From: Chrysochromulina parva
Taxonomy: Eukaryota > Haptophyta > Prymnesiales > Chrysochromulinaceae
Direction: 5' to 3'
Assembly: GCA_002887195.1 (NCBI GenBank)
Contig: PJAB01000719.1
Span: forward strand, 1 to 21,689
Length of the DNA stretch: 21,689 nt
A model generated the notes under the pieces. That model was not told the origin of the DNA, ran no database searches, and saw only the letters and a program-made list of their open reading frames with translations. Shown piece after piece: positions 1-9,301 of the stretch. The translations under genes were made by a program, and so were the position numbers. The stretch's first letter is position 1; each line of letters begins with the position of its first letter.

Positions 1-452
1 GTCGTTCAAAGTAGAAGACCCCTCAGGATGGCGATGGGGCATACGTCGGGCGCGCTGCGGTCGCGTAATTTCGCGTCTTCGGCCCGGGGCCTGCGTCCGG
101 ACGGCAAAAACGCCTCGATGCGGAGAGGTTGTGCTAGGAAAAGACAACCGAACGTCCCAGGCTGTCTTGGGTCACAGTCAAGTCAAGTCAAGGACCCCCC
201 TCCGCCATCTCCATCGACTCCCGTCCTCCACTGCTGGCTTCCGGAGCACATTCGATAGGCTTCCGTATGGTTGTCTGTTGTTTATGTATAGACTTGACTT
301 GACTTGAAAACACACAAGTAACCGCGCGGAACTAGAAAGGTAAATTCACGCCTATCCAGCACATGCAAACCGAAAGACATTTCACACTGTGCGTGATCCT
401 ACTGAGCATGTCGTAACGAACGAAAGACATCTCCCGGAAGGAGCAGACGAAA
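1..452. other. Noncoding region upstream of the SufS gene
   Basis: I see no credible gene here. An open frame of 76 codons at 28-258 resembles no family I know and has an arginine, proline and serine-rich composition typical of chance frames in GC-rich DNA. The region holds an inverted TCAAG repeat (177-306) and two copies of the 10-mer CGAAAGACAT exactly 50 bp apart (371-380 and 421-430), just upstream of the SufS start. It is probably the promoter and 5' UTR of SufS, possibly with the end of a gene lying outside the window. Confidence 0.5.
177..306. repeat. Inverted pair of short TCAAG tandem tracts
   Basis: Positions 177-192 hold three AGTCA-type units and positions 291-306 hold the reverse complement as GACTT units, separated by about 98 bp. 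The arms match over at least 14 bp. The same core, TCAAGTCAAG, begins both copies of the direct repeat at 11595 and 11755, so it is a recurrent local motif. Its function is unknown. Confidence 0.6.
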
Positions 453-1802
453 ATGTTCGTGGCGCTCGTTCACGCATCAATCGCACTGCCTGCCAGCAGC
501 ACCGCCGGCGCCGCAGTGGCCGCGGCCGCCGCCTCGTCGCTCGGAGCGCGCGTGCGGTCCGATTTCAAGCTGCTTGACCAAGATATATGGGAGGGCAAGC
601 GGCTCGTGTACCTCGACTCAGCAGCCACATCGCAGAAACCGGCGTCGGTCGTGCGTGCGATGACAGAGCACCTCGAACGCGACAATGCCAACGTGCACCG
701 TGGTGCGCACTCACTGGCGACTCGTTCGACGGCGTCGTACGAGTCGGCGCGCGACAAGGTCGCTGCGTTCGTAGGCGCAGCCGACCGACGGGAGATAGTC
801 TTCACGCGCGGTGCGACTGAGGCGATTAACCTGGTGGCGAACACATGGGGCGTATCCGAGCTCGGTGCTGGCGATGAGGTCGTGCTGAGCGTGATGGAAC
901 ACCACTCCAACATGGTGCCCTGGCAGCAGCTGGCGAAATCACGTGGCGTGATCCTCAAGTACGCGCGGCTCGATGCGTTGGAGCGGCTTGACCTCGAGCA
1001 CCTGCGCTCGTTGCTCGGCCCGCGGACGCGGCTGGTCTCGATCGCGCACGTTTCCAACACACTAGGTTGTGTCAACCCCGTCAAGGAGATTGCGGCTCTC
1101 ACGCACGCCGTGGGGGCCAAGCTTCTGGTGGACGCGTGCCAGAGCGTGCCGCACATGCCGATCGACGTGCGTGAGCTCGGGTGCGACTTCCTCGTCGCCT
1201 CGGGCCACAAGATGTGCGGCCCGACCGGCATCGGCTTCCTGTGGGGGCGACTCGAGCTCCTCGAGGCGATGCCGCCGTGGCAGGGCGGCGGCGAGATGAT
1301 CGACACGGTCACCCTCGAGGGCGTGACGTACGCGCTGCCGCCTGGCCGATTCGAAGCTGGCACGCCCGCCATCACCCAAGCCATCGGGCTAGGGGCGGCA
1401 TGTGACTACCTGCGCACGATCGGCATGGCCGAGGTCCAGGCCTACGAGCACGAGCTCGCCGCGCACCTGCACCGAGGCCTCTCCGCGATCCCCGGCATTC
1501 GAATCTACGGACCTCCAGTTGACGTGGCCACAGACGCCGCCGCCACGCATGCGCACCGCGCAGCTCTCTGCGCCTTCAACATCGAGGGCGTGCACGCCTC
1601 GGACCTCGCCACCTTCCTCGATCAGGAAGGCATCGCCATCCGCGCCGGCCACCATTGCACGCAGCCGCTCCACCATCAGCTCGGCGCGGCGGGCTCGGCG
1701 CGTGCCTCGCTCTATCTCTACAACACACACGATGAGATAGACGCGCTCTGCGTCGCCATCGCTGAGACCGTAGACATGCTGCGGATGCTCGAAGATGTGT
1801 GA
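453..1802 (+). CDS. SUFS: Cysteine desulfurase, SufS type, probably plastid-targeted
   Basis: This PLP-dependent enzyme takes sulfur from L-cysteine, giving alanine and an enzyme persulfide for Fe-S cluster assembly. The protein has 449 residues. From about residue 35 it is colinear with SufS/CpNifS class V aminotransferases. ASGHKMCGP carries the PLP lysine at K253, and RAGHHCTQPL carries the persulfide cysteine at C402 on the short SufS-type loop. Early landmarks are LVYLDSAATSQKP, NVHRGAH and the EHHSN motif. The first ~34 residues are an Ala/Ser-rich, weakly hydrophobic extension absent from bacterial SufS, consistent with a signal or transit peptide. I infer a plastid location because SufS-type rather than IscS-type desulfurases serve plastids. 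No intron is needed. The start is the first in-frame ATG and includes the whole extension. The mutase gene begins 147 bp downstream on the same strand. Confidence 0.93.
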   Translation: MFVALVHASIALPASSTAGAAVAAAAASSLGARVRSDFKLLDQDIWEGKRLVYLDSAATSQKPASVVRAMTEHLERDNANVHRGAHSLATRSTASYESARDKVAAFVGAADRREIVFTRGATEAINLVANTWGVSELGAGDEVVLSVMEHHSNMVPWQQLAKSRGVILKYARLDALERLDLEHLRSLLGPRTRLVSIAHVSNTLGCVNPVKEIAALTHAVGAKLLVDACQSVPHMPIDVRELGCDFLVASGHKMCGPTGIGFLWGRLELLEAMPPWQGGGEMIDTVTLEGVTYALPPGRFEAGTPAITQAIGLGAACDYLRTIGMAEVQAYEHELAAHLHRGLSAIPGIRIYGPPVDVATDAAATHAHRAALCAFNIEGVHASDLATFLDQEGIAIRAGHHCTQPLHHQLGAAGSARASLYLYNTHDEIDALCVAIAETVDMLRMLEDV

Positions 1803-1949
1803 ACATGACCATGGGAAGCGCGTGTTGTGAAGATGCTCGACCGTGAGTGAAACTGGCCTAACTTTTGAGAACCGACAGTCGTCTCCAATCTTCCGTGCTT
1901 CAGTAGCGTCGTTCCGAAAACTTCACGAAATCTTCACAGCAACACACCT

Positions 1950-4274
1950 GTGATGAAAAAGTTTGACGAATTTTTCATGCAAAGGATTTTTGTACGACGT
2001 GTGGCTGACAGCTCCAGACGGCGTCGGCGCTTACTGTGCACGTTGCCTCCGTCTTGGGTGGTAGCGGCGAGCAAGGAGCTCAATGGCAAGGACGTATCCA
2101 TCCTGACACGCAAGACGGCTGAGGGCATCGACATGAAGCCGCTGTACACGGTGGCCGACTTGCCACCACACGACTCCGACGCCGCCCAGGCGATGGCGTC
2201 CAATCCGGCCGAATTTCCGTACTTGCGTGGGCCGTACGCCACCATGTACACCCACCGGCCGTGGACCATCCGGCAGTACGCCGGCTTCTCGACGGCAGCG
2301 GAGTCGAATGCGTTCTACCGCGCCAACCTCAAGGCTGGTCAGCAGGGCGTGTCTGTGGCGTTTGACCTCGCCACCCACCGCGGGTACGACTCCGACAATC
2401 CGCGCGTGTCGGGCGACGTGGGCATGGCCGGCGTGGCGATCGACTCGGTCCTCGACATGCAGGAGCTCTTCGATGGGATCCCGCTGGACAAGGTGTCGGT
2501 TTCGATGACGATGAACGGCGCGGTGCTGCCCGTTCTCGCCATGTACGTCGTCGCCGCCGAGGAACAGGGCGTCTCACAGTCCAAGCTCTCGGGCACAATT
2601 CAGAACGACATCCTCAAGGAGTTTATGGTGCGCAACACCTTTATCTACCCGCCCGCGCCGTCGATGCGGGTGGTGGCGGACATAATGGCGTATACGGCGC
2701 TGCACATGCCCAAGTTCAACTCGATCTCCGTCTCCGGCTACCACATGCAAGAGGCCGGCGCGGACGCCAAGCTCGAGCTCGCCTACACGATCGCGGACGG
2801 TATTGAGTACGTGCGCGCGGCGGTCGCAACCGGCCAGATCGGCGTCGATGACATCGCGCCGCGCATCTCCTTCTTTTGGGGCATCTCGATGAACTTCTAC
2901 ATGGAGGTTGCCAAGCTGCGCGCTGCGCGCGTCCTCTGGGCGCGCCTCATGAAGCGCGAGTTCAAGCCCAATAACCCCAAGTCGCTGCTGCTGCGGACGC
3001 ACTGCCAGACGAGTGGCTGGTCGCTCACGGCGCAGGAGCCGTACAACAACATCATCCGCACGACGGTCGAGGCGATGGCAGCAGTGATGGGCGGCACGCA
3101 GTCGCTGCACACCAACTCGTTCGACGAGGCCATCGGCCTTCCCACCGATTTCTCGGCGTCCCTCGCGCGCAACACGCAGCTGATCTTGGCTGAGGAGAGC
3201 GGCCTGGGGCACTCGGTGGACCCGTGGGGCGGCTCGTACATGATGGAATCGCTCACGGCGTCGCTCGTCGACGGCGCGATGGAGATCATCGACGAGGTTG
3301 AGAGCATGGGCGGGATGGCCAAAGCGGTTGCGAGCGGCATGCCCAAGCGGCGCATCGAGGAGTGTGCGGCGCGCAAGCAGGCGCGCATCGACTCGAACGT
3401 CGACGTGATCGTCGGCGTGAACAAGTACGTGCCTGACCCGGGGCGGGCGCAGCCGGCGCCCGAGCTGCGCGTCATCGACAACACGGCGGTGCGCTTGCAA
3501 CAGGTTGACAAGCTGGCGCGTCTGCGCGGCGGCCGCGATGAGGTAGCGGCCAAGGCGGCGCTCAGAGCTCTCGAGGCATGTGCATCGAGCTACGAGGGCA
3601 GCCTAATGGGCCTTGCCATTGAGGCCGCACGTGCGCGATGCTCGGTGGGCGAGATCTCCGACGCGCTCGAGCGGGTGTGGGGGCGGTACACGCCCGACTT
3701 TGCGCTCTCGGGCGGGGCGTACTTTGACGAGTACGGCCACTCGGCCGACGAGATCCAGCAGACCGTGTCGGCCGCCAACAACTTTGAGGTGGCCCACGGC
3801 CGCCGGCCGCGCATCCTAGTGGCGAAGATGGGGCAGGATGGGCACGACCGTGGCGCCAACGTCATCGCCTCCGCCTTCGCCTCCTTCGGCTTCGACGTCG
3901 ACGTCGGGCCGTTGTTCGCCACACCCGCCGAGGTGGCTCTACAGGCGCTCGACGCCGACGTGCACGTCGTTGGGGTGAGCTCGTTGGCTGCCGGGCACAA
4001 GACGCTCGTCCCCGAGCTAGTGCACGAGCTGCGTGCGCTGGGCTCGTCAGCGATCGTCGTCGCCGGCGGCGTCATCCCACGCGACGACTACGAGTTCCTG
4101 CACGAGCGCGGGGTACGGCAGATCTTCGGCCCGGGCACGCGCATCCCCGCGGCAGCGCGTGCCATCATCGCTGACCTCGAGGAGGTGCTCGCAGCTGACG
4201 ACCCGTTGGGCCATGCGCCATTGCAGGGACCAAGCAGCGAGCGAAAACGCACGGACCCGACACTTGGAGGATGA
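1950..4274 (+). CDS. MUT: Methylmalonyl-CoA mutase (adenosylcobalamin-dependent), single chain
   Basis: The enzyme interconverts (R)-methylmalonyl-CoA and succinyl-CoA, the last step of propionate catabolism, normally in mitochondria. The 774-residue frame matches the single-chain mitochondrial enzyme end to end. The substrate-binding barrel carries [60 protein letters not shown] and [14 protein letters not shown]. The C-terminal B12 domain (about 615-755) has the base-off motif DGHDRG with cobalt ligand H632, and later [10 protein letters not shown] and FGPGTRIP. Length is close to the roughly 750 of animal enzymes. The first ATG is at 1950, but the ATG at 1977 gives [18 protein letters not shown], an Arg-rich, acid-poor leader more like a mitochondrial presequence, so I favour it as the true start. 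No intron is apparent. The enzyme needs B12, so the organism must obtain cobalamin. Confidence 0.96.
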   Translation: MMKKFDEFFMQRIFVRRVADSSRRRRRLLCTLPPSWVVAASKELNGKDVSILTRKTAEGIDMKPLYTVADLPPHDSDAAQAMASNPAEFPYLRGPYATMYTHRPWTIRQYAGFSTAAESNAFYRANLKAGQQGVSVAFDLATHRGYDSDNPRVSGDVGMAGVAIDSVLDMQELFDGIPLDKVSVSMTMNGAVLPVLAMYVVAAEEQGVSQSKLSGTIQNDILKEFMVRNTFIYPPAPSMRVVADIMAYTALHMPKFNSISVSGYHMQEAGADAKLELAYTIADGIEYVRAAVATGQIGVDDIAPRISFFWGISMNFYMEVAKLRAARVLWARLMKREFKPNNPKSLLLRTHCQTSGWSLTAQEPYNNIIRTTVEAMAAVMGGTQSLHTNSFDEAIGLPTDFSASLARNTQLILAEESGLGHSVDPWGGSYMMESLTASLVDGAMEIIDEVESMGGMAKAVASGMPKRRIEECAARKQARIDSNVDVIVGVNKYVPDPGRAQPAPELRVIDNTAVRLQQVDKLARLRGGRDEVAAKAALRALEACASSYEGSLMGLAIEAARARCSVGEISDALERVWGRYTPDFALSGGAYFDEYGHSADEIQQTVSAANNFEVAHGRRPRILVAKMGQDGHDRGANVIASAFASFGFDVDVGPLFATPAEVALQALDADVHVVGVSSLAAGHKTLVPELVHELRALGSSAIVVAGGVIPRDDYEFLHERGVRQIFGPGTRIPAAARAIIADLEEVLAADDPLGHAPLQGPSSERKRTDPTLGG

Positions 4275-4448
4275 TGCGCTCTGAATGATAATGTGCAAAA
4301 TCGCAGGTAGCATGGGGTGTGACGCCGTCGTTCCCAGAGAGTTCCCAGTGATCGATGCATTTCTATTGGGAATCTTTTGACGTTTCTTGACTAAACTTGT
4401 GTCACTTAAGGTGATGTTCCTGCCCTGCTGCACACCGCCGCTCTGCTC

Positions 4449-7277
4449 ATGGACGCCACCTCCTTGAACGACGCCGCGATCGTGCACCTCAATTCTGGCA
4501 ACGCGGGCGTGGCGGCGTCGCTGTTTCGTCGAGCGCTGACGATTATGCCAGACGGAGAGATGGCCGCAGCCGCATACTTCAACCTCGGCATCGCCCTGAA
4601 GGATCTCGGACGGCATCGCGACTCAGCAACAGCCTACCTTTCGGCGCTTCACCTGCATCCCAGCTTCCCACAGGCGCACTTCAATCTCGGCCGCTGCTTT
4701 CAGATGCTGGCTGACGATGCCGGCGCCTCGGGATACCTGAACTCTCCAGCTGCTCGCCGGCAAATCTTACTCCGCGCGGCGCACCACTTTCGTCGTTCGG
4801 CCAGCTCCGCGCGGGCGATCGACTCCTACCGTTCGCTCGAGGAGGTGCTGCATCAGCTTGGCGACGAGGCGGCCGCCAGAAGCGCTCACACAGAGCTGTT
4901 GCGCCGCGCGCCACACAATGGCTTGCCCGAGCGCCGCCGCGTGCCGTGTTCACGCATGCGCGAGCTGTTGGCGCTGCATGACGCCGAGCGCACGGCCGCA
5001 GATGGCGCGGCGCCTTTGCCGCCTGCGTCACTGTGCCGACCGATGGTCAGTGCGGAGGCCATACGGCGCGCTCGCGCATCCTTCCAGGCGCGAGGCTATG
5101 CCGAGCTGCCGCCGCTCCTCGACCGGCACGCGCTCGCGTATGCTGTCCACCACTACGAGGCACTGGCGCGGAGCTCGCGCGGCGGCTTCTATCGAGATGA
5201 GCCGAGCCCGCACGACCGCGAGCACGACTCGATCCTGGCCAAGGACCGGTGGGCACTCGATAACGACCCGCTCGGCCTCTTCCTCGCTGAGCGCATCGCA
5301 ACCGTCGTCAGCCGCGTGACCGGCGTGGCGGCCCGGCCCGGCTTTGTCAAGGCAGCGTGGTACACTGCAGGCTCCAAGTTGCCCCCTCATCGCGACCAGG
5401 TGCAAAATCTCTGGTCCATCTCGCTGACGCTCGTGCCGCCAAGCCCTGGCGCCGGTGCCGCGTGGCCGCTGCGACTCATCTCGGCGCCTGCACACAACCC
5501 CTTGGCGCGCACTCACACGGCCAACCTGACGGCGAGCGTCGTCTTCTTTGCGGGCCGCGACTTTTTGCATTGGCGCCCGTGCTGCCTGCGCGGAGGCGAG
5601 CACGCGCTGGTGCTGCTGCTGCACTTTGTGCGCGCCGACTTTCCCGCCTTCCGCTGCTCTATCCACCTCGCCGCCCCTTCCGCCAACCCCGACGGCCTCG
5701 TGCACGACTGCGCCGCGCAGCCCCGGCCCCGGCGGTTGGGTGCGATCGACACCGACGCCGACGTCGCCGACGCCGATGCCAGCGTGCTCGACGGTTCTGA
5801 CACGCCCGACGCCTTTCCACCGTCCACGCGGTGCGACGCCAAAGCTGACGCGTGGCTCGGCTCTCTGCATGATGTCGACGTCAGGGAAGTTGGCGTGCGC
5901 GGCGGTGCCACCGACGCCCTTGGCCGCGGCGCGAGCGCCCAGCGGTACCTGCTGTACAGCCCGTGCGTGGTGGGCCTCGAGGGCCCATCGTACTGCCTCG
6001 GCCAATTCAACAACCAGCTGCACATGCTCTGGCATGCGATGGCCGTCGCGCGTGCGATGCAGCGCACGCTGGTGCTGCCGCCCTTCCTGTGGATGGCCAA
6101 CCAGAGCGCCAACGAGCAGCACTGGTTTCGTGCGTCGCACTTCCTCGACGTGTGCGCGCTGCGGCGGCGTCAGCCAGTGGTCGAGCTCGAGGACTTCGTG
6201 GAAGCAGTGCGCTTGCAGACTGGCGGTGTTCTCTCGCGCTACGCGCATCCGCCCTACCTGCTCGGTGGCGCGGGCGCCACCGCGTTCAATGGAGAGTTCT
6301 TCAAGACGCGTGGCCTCCGCTTCCGAGCCCCGAGGGTCGCCTCGCCGTTTGATGAGATGCAGCAGTCGACGAGCGGCCGCGGCATCCAGGGCTATGCGCC
6401 CTTCGAGGGGACTGGTTTTTGGGCCGCCGCGGCGCTGCATCTGGACCGCCAGCAAGCCGAGCTCGCCGAGCTCGCCGAGCACGATCCACCAACCACATTT
6501 CACACGGGCGATGCCGACGTCCGCCTCGTCGATCTCCTCACGCACCACGCCACCGAACTGCAGCAGTGGTCGCCACTGGCGGCAGAGCATCCCCAGCTGC
6601 GCGGCCACCCCCCTCCGAGCGAGATGAACCGCGCGGCGAGCCCCACCCACGAAGCGCCCGACGCCCTCGTCCTCGACTTTGCGCCCGCGTACAACTTCAA
6701 CCTCGACTGCTTCGCCTTCGATGCCGAGCTCGAGGCGATCCAGCGTGCCGTCGTCTTCCGCCCCGCCCTACATGCACTCGCGCTCGCGGCGCGCGAGGAG
6801 ATGCTGCCAGGCAGCGAACGGTACCTCGCCATTCACCTGCGCCGGGATGGGTACGAGCACTACTGCGCGGGCGGTGGGTTGGCACGCTACGGCCGCCGGC
6901 GCTTCGGCGTTGCAATTACGCCGTCGATGTGCTTCCCGTCCATAACGCAGGCCATTGAGGCCATCCACACGGCTCTCCGCCGCCACTCCCTCTCGCGTGT
7001 GCTGCTCGCGACCAATAGCATCGATGCCGTCGAGCTAGCCACGCTGCATGCGGCGGCTGCGGTGGTGCGCTGGCAGCCGCCGCCGACGATGCCCCCGGAG
7101 TGGGTGCCACACATTGAGCTGATTTTGTGCGCGATGGCCGACGCGTTTGTCGGCACGCTGCCGTCCACGTACACCGCAACGGTCCTCGCACAGCGCGACG
7201 CTCGCGGTTGGGGGCGCAACACCAGTGCCTTCTTTGGGGCACTGGACTTCTGGCACTCCCGCCCGGGACGATGGTAG
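4449..7277 (+). CDS. Fusion protein: TPR repeats, 2OG-Fe(II) oxygenase-like domain, O-fucosyltransferase-like domain
   Basis: One uninterrupted frame of 942 residues has three parts. Residues 1-165 contain TPR-like helix pairs (AAYFNLGIALKDLGRH, QAHFNLGRCFQML), a protein-binding module. Residues about 195-400 look like a 2-oxoglutarate/Fe(II) dioxygenase: PPHRDQ gives the HxD pair H314/D316, and H374 in FLHWRP fits as the second histidine, 58 residues on. The usual +10 arginine or lysine is replaced by E384, so activity is uncertain. Residues about 490-940 resemble GDP-fucose O-fucosyltransferases and relatives: G518QFNNQLHMLWHAMAVARA, I795HLRRDG (compare HLRRGDF) and F900VGTLPSTYTATVLAQR. 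The N-terminus has no signal peptide or membrane segment, so a cytosolic or nuclear protein is likely. Substrates cannot be told from sequence. The start is the first ATG in frame, 174 bp after the mutase stop. The glycosyltransferase assignment rests on three short motifs. Confidence 0.7.
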   Translation: MDATSLNDAAIVHLNSGNAGVAASLFRRALTIMPDGEMAAAAYFNLGIALKDLGRHRDSATAYLSALHLHPSFPQAHFNLGRCFQMLADDAGASGYLNSPAARRQILLRAAHHFRRSASSARAIDSYRSLEEVLHQLGDEAAARSAHTELLRRAPHNGLPERRRVPCSRMRELLALHDAERTAADGAAPLPPASLCRPMVSAEAIRRARASFQARGYAELPPLLDRHALAYAVHHYEALARSSRGGFYRDEPSPHDREHDSILAKDRWALDNDPLGLFLAERIATVVSRVTGVAARPGFVKAAWYTAGSKLPPHRDQVQNLWSISLTLVPPSPGAGAAWPLRLISAPAHNPLARTHTANLTASVVFFAGRDFLHWRPCCLRGGEHALVLLLHFVRADFPAFRCSIHLAAPSANPDGLVHDCAAQPRPRRLGAIDTDADVADADASVLDGSDTPDAFPPSTRCDAKADAWLGSLHDVDVREVGVRGGATDALGRGASAQRYLLYSPCVVGLEGPSYCLGQFNNQLHMLWHAMAVARAMQRTLVLPPFLWMANQSANEQHWFRASHFLDVCALRRRQPVVELEDFVEAVRLQTGGVLSRYAHPPYLLGGAGATAFNGEFFKTRGLRFRAPRVASPFDEMQQSTSGRGIQGYAPFEGTGFWAAAALHLDRQQAELAELAEHDPPTTFHTGDADVRLVDLLTHHATELQQWSPLAAEHPQLRGHPPPSEMNRAASPTHEAPDALVLDFAPAYNFNLDCFAFDAELEAIQRAVVFRPALHALALAAREEMLPGSERYLAIHLRRDGYEHYCAGGGLARYGRRRFGVAITPSMCFPSITQAIEAIHTALRRHSLSRVLLATNSIDAVELATLHAAAAVVRWQPPPTMPPEWVPHIELILCAMADAFVGTLPSTYTATVLAQRDARGWGRNTSAFFGALDFWHSRPGRW

Positions 7278-7350
7278 TGAGCTTCAGTAACCTCTGAGAG
7301 ATCGTGCCAACCTTTTCAGTGTTCGTTGCTCCCAGTCCCGAAGGGTCAGA

Positions 7351-7367
7351 GTTAGGGTTAAGGTTAG
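7351..7367 (+). repeat. Interstitial telomere-like repeat, island 1
   Basis: The sequence GTTAGGGTTAAGGTTAG is about three units of TTAGGG with one substitution. It lies 74 bp past the stop of the fusion gene and is therefore internal to the chromosome arm. Confidence 0.55.
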
Positions 7368-7498
7368 TCCGACCTCGGACTGTATAGATCCAAGCCTCAT
7401 ATAGCCTTGGGTCGCCTTTAGTCAGGGCCGTAGGTCTATTTTGGGAATCTGGATTGATTTCCGCCGCTGACGTACGTTCGCTGAGGTACGTTCGAGGG

Positions 7499-7527
7499 TT
7501 AGAGCTTAGGGTTAGGGCTAGGGTTAG
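7499..7527 (+). repeat. Interstitial telomere-like repeat, island 2
   Basis: About five degenerate TTAGGG units are present: TTAGAG, CTTAGGG, TTAGGG, CTAGGG and TTAG. Island 1 lies about 130 bp to the left in the same orientation. Confidence 0.6.
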
Positions 7528-8186
7528 TGTTTGTGTCACGGGGTTCCGGAGTTTATCCCACTTGATTCGACGTTCACAAACGCCACAGCCCCCACTGTGT
7601 GTGCTTGCTTGTCGATCTTTTAGCATCACCGTCATCACCCTTCCAATCCCTCCCCATCCCCGCCCGGCCAATTCACGTCTCCTCTATCCAACGGCCAGCC
7701 CAGCTGTGGAATGCCTATCGCAAACCCATTCACATCCGGCAACGGCAGCTTGTCTTTCAATCGCTTTGGCGCTCCCACCCTATGCCATTCGTCGTTCCAA
7801 CAAGGACGTCGATTGCGCATGGACAGCGAGAGCCCGTGCACTGATGGGTGTGCCTCCTTGCTCTCACAGCACCTCAACGTGGTTCAGCTCCCTACTGAGC
7901 GCCGGCTGCAATCCTCGGCCAACTCACTGCCACACACGAGATCGGGCTCGGCGGATCAATGCTTAAATTGAACGTTTACGGGCGAGGCGTTCGGCCGACG
8001 TCGCCGCCGCCGCGGACCCAGGAGCGAGGAGGACCACCGCCAATTTCGTCCGAAAAACTTACCATGTCGACAACAAATTCTCCCCGGCACGACGTGAAGT
8101 ACCGGTATCGGTATCGGTCTCAGTCTTTTGTACCTTCCCGCTGCTTATTAACTTCGCGTTGTTCCGGTTTTCCGTTTTTGAGAGCA

Positions 8187-9301
8187 ATGGCGCAGGTAAG
8201 AGGCTCCCGATCGGTTTGAAGGTCGACGCCCAGCTTGCTTACGGTCGACATGTTTGCGCTTGCCCGCAGATAAACCCGGCTCGGCTGCTGACATCGGGTC
8301 AGATCGAGCAGTTGGCGAGCAAGGACGGCCCGCGTAGGACGGTCTACTTCACCAAGCAATTGCCCGATGAGGGCCCTCCCACTGGCGAGAAACGGTACGC
8401 ACGGACGCAGCAGTACCTGGGCGAGTGGAAGAACAACAAGTGGGATGGCAAGGGCACGCTAGAGAAGGCTGATGGGACCCGTTACGTCGGCGAGTGGTTG
8501 GATGGAAAGCGCCATGGTGTTGGTACCCTCTGGCACCGGCATAAAGATGGTTCCCTGCGAAAGGTTTACAGCGGGCACTGGGTCAACGATGTGCAGACTG
8601 GTCGCGGCACGATGAACTATGCTAATGGAGACGTCTTTGTCGGCGACTGGGATAAGGGCCAGCGGCATGGTGTCGGCATCTGCACGTATGCCGCGGGTGG
8701 TGTTTACGAAGGCGAGTGGTGGCTGGACAAACGGCACGGCTTCGGAGTGTACGACTACCCGAACGGCGACCACTTCGAAGGGCACTGGGTGGACGACAGC
8801 AAGGAGGGCCAAGGCGTGCATTTTTACTTCAGCGCCGCGCATAAAGCCCACTCGAAGCGGTACGACGGCGAGTGGGTCGACGACGTGCCAAAATGTGGCG
8901 CATACACGGAGATGCCCCGCGATGCGCTCGCGCCCGATTCGCAGTGCCCCGATCCCCTACCCGGTGTGCAATTGATCGATCCCGAGGGGGTGCTCGCCTC
9001 GCGCCTCGCCGAAGTGCGCGCCGAGCGTGCACAGCACCGCGCGAAGCGCGTCAACCTCGAGGAGCACTTCACACCCGAGGAGCTCGAGGCTCTTCGGGCT
9101 GCCTTCGAGCGCCTCGACGCACCCGGCAAGGGCGCCCTCAGCCGCGGGCAGCTCGCTGAGGCCTTCCAGCAGGTGGGTATGGCGCCCACTGAAGAGGCCA
9201 TTAGCTCAGTGCTGAGCAAGCTCCAGAAGGACACCGCCACGAGCTTCACCTTCGCCGACTTCGCACAAGCGGCCGATCTCCTCTCGCCCGTTGAGATGTG
9301 A
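8187..9301 (+). CDS. MORN3: MORN-repeat protein, MORN3 homologue with a C-terminal EF-hand-like extension
   Basis: The spliced protein has 346 residues from exons 8187-8195 and 8270-9301. Seven MORN units run from about residue 52 to 213 (YLGEWKNNKWDGKGTL, YVGEWLDGKRHGVGTL, YSGHWVNDVQTGRGTM and so on). The block after the repeats, with KCGAYTEMPRD and IDPEGVLASRLAEVR (about 210-256), matches animal MORN3 closely, so this is an orthologue-level call and not just a MORN match. MORN3 is linked to cilia and sperm flagella in animals, so an axonemal role is likely. From about residue 270 there is an added EF-hand-like pair (FTPEELEALRAAFERLDAPGKGALS); the loop has D at position 1 but P and K where acidic ligands belong, so calcium binding is doubtful. 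The ATG at 8187 gives M-A-Q and then a clean GT-AG intron; reading through it stops at once. An unspliced ATG at 8159 would add a non-homologous leader. Confidence 0.88.
8196..8269 (+). other. Spliceosomal intron in MORN3 (74 nt, phase 0)
   Basis: The donor is CAG|GTAAGA and the acceptor TTGCCCGCAG|ATA. The length is not a multiple of three, and splicing joins ATG-GCG-CAG to the MORN3 frame. If retained, translation from 8187 ends at 8219. The first coding exon is only nine nucleotides. Confidence 0.8.

Larger units (their letters stand above)
7278..8186. other. Noncoding spacer with telomere-like islands; contains the MORN3 promoter
   Basis: I find no supportable gene in these 909 bp. The left part carries two degenerate TTAGGG islands (listed separately). 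The middle (about 7600-7960) is pyrimidine-rich on the plus strand and has only short, unrecognisable open frames. Close to the MORN3 start there are three tandem CGGTAT-like units at 8103-8120. The 3' UTR of the fusion gene and the promoter and 5' UTR of MORN3 should lie here. Confidence 0.6.

Noticed and set aside
470..1384. A 304-codon minus-strand frame opposite SufS
   Set aside because: SufS covers the same bases with its catalytic residues; the antisense product is Ser/Arg/Thr-rich with no recognisable domain.
2574..3500. A 308-codon minus-strand frame opposite methylmalonyl-CoA mutase
   Set aside because: It is an Arg/His/Val-rich shadow of a very highly conserved enzyme.
5028..6650. 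A 540-codon minus-strand frame inside the fusion gene
   Set aside because: It mirrors a well-supported plus-strand gene in GC-rich DNA; its Arg, Gly, Ala and Val-rich translation has no motif, whereas the plus strand has ordered domains.
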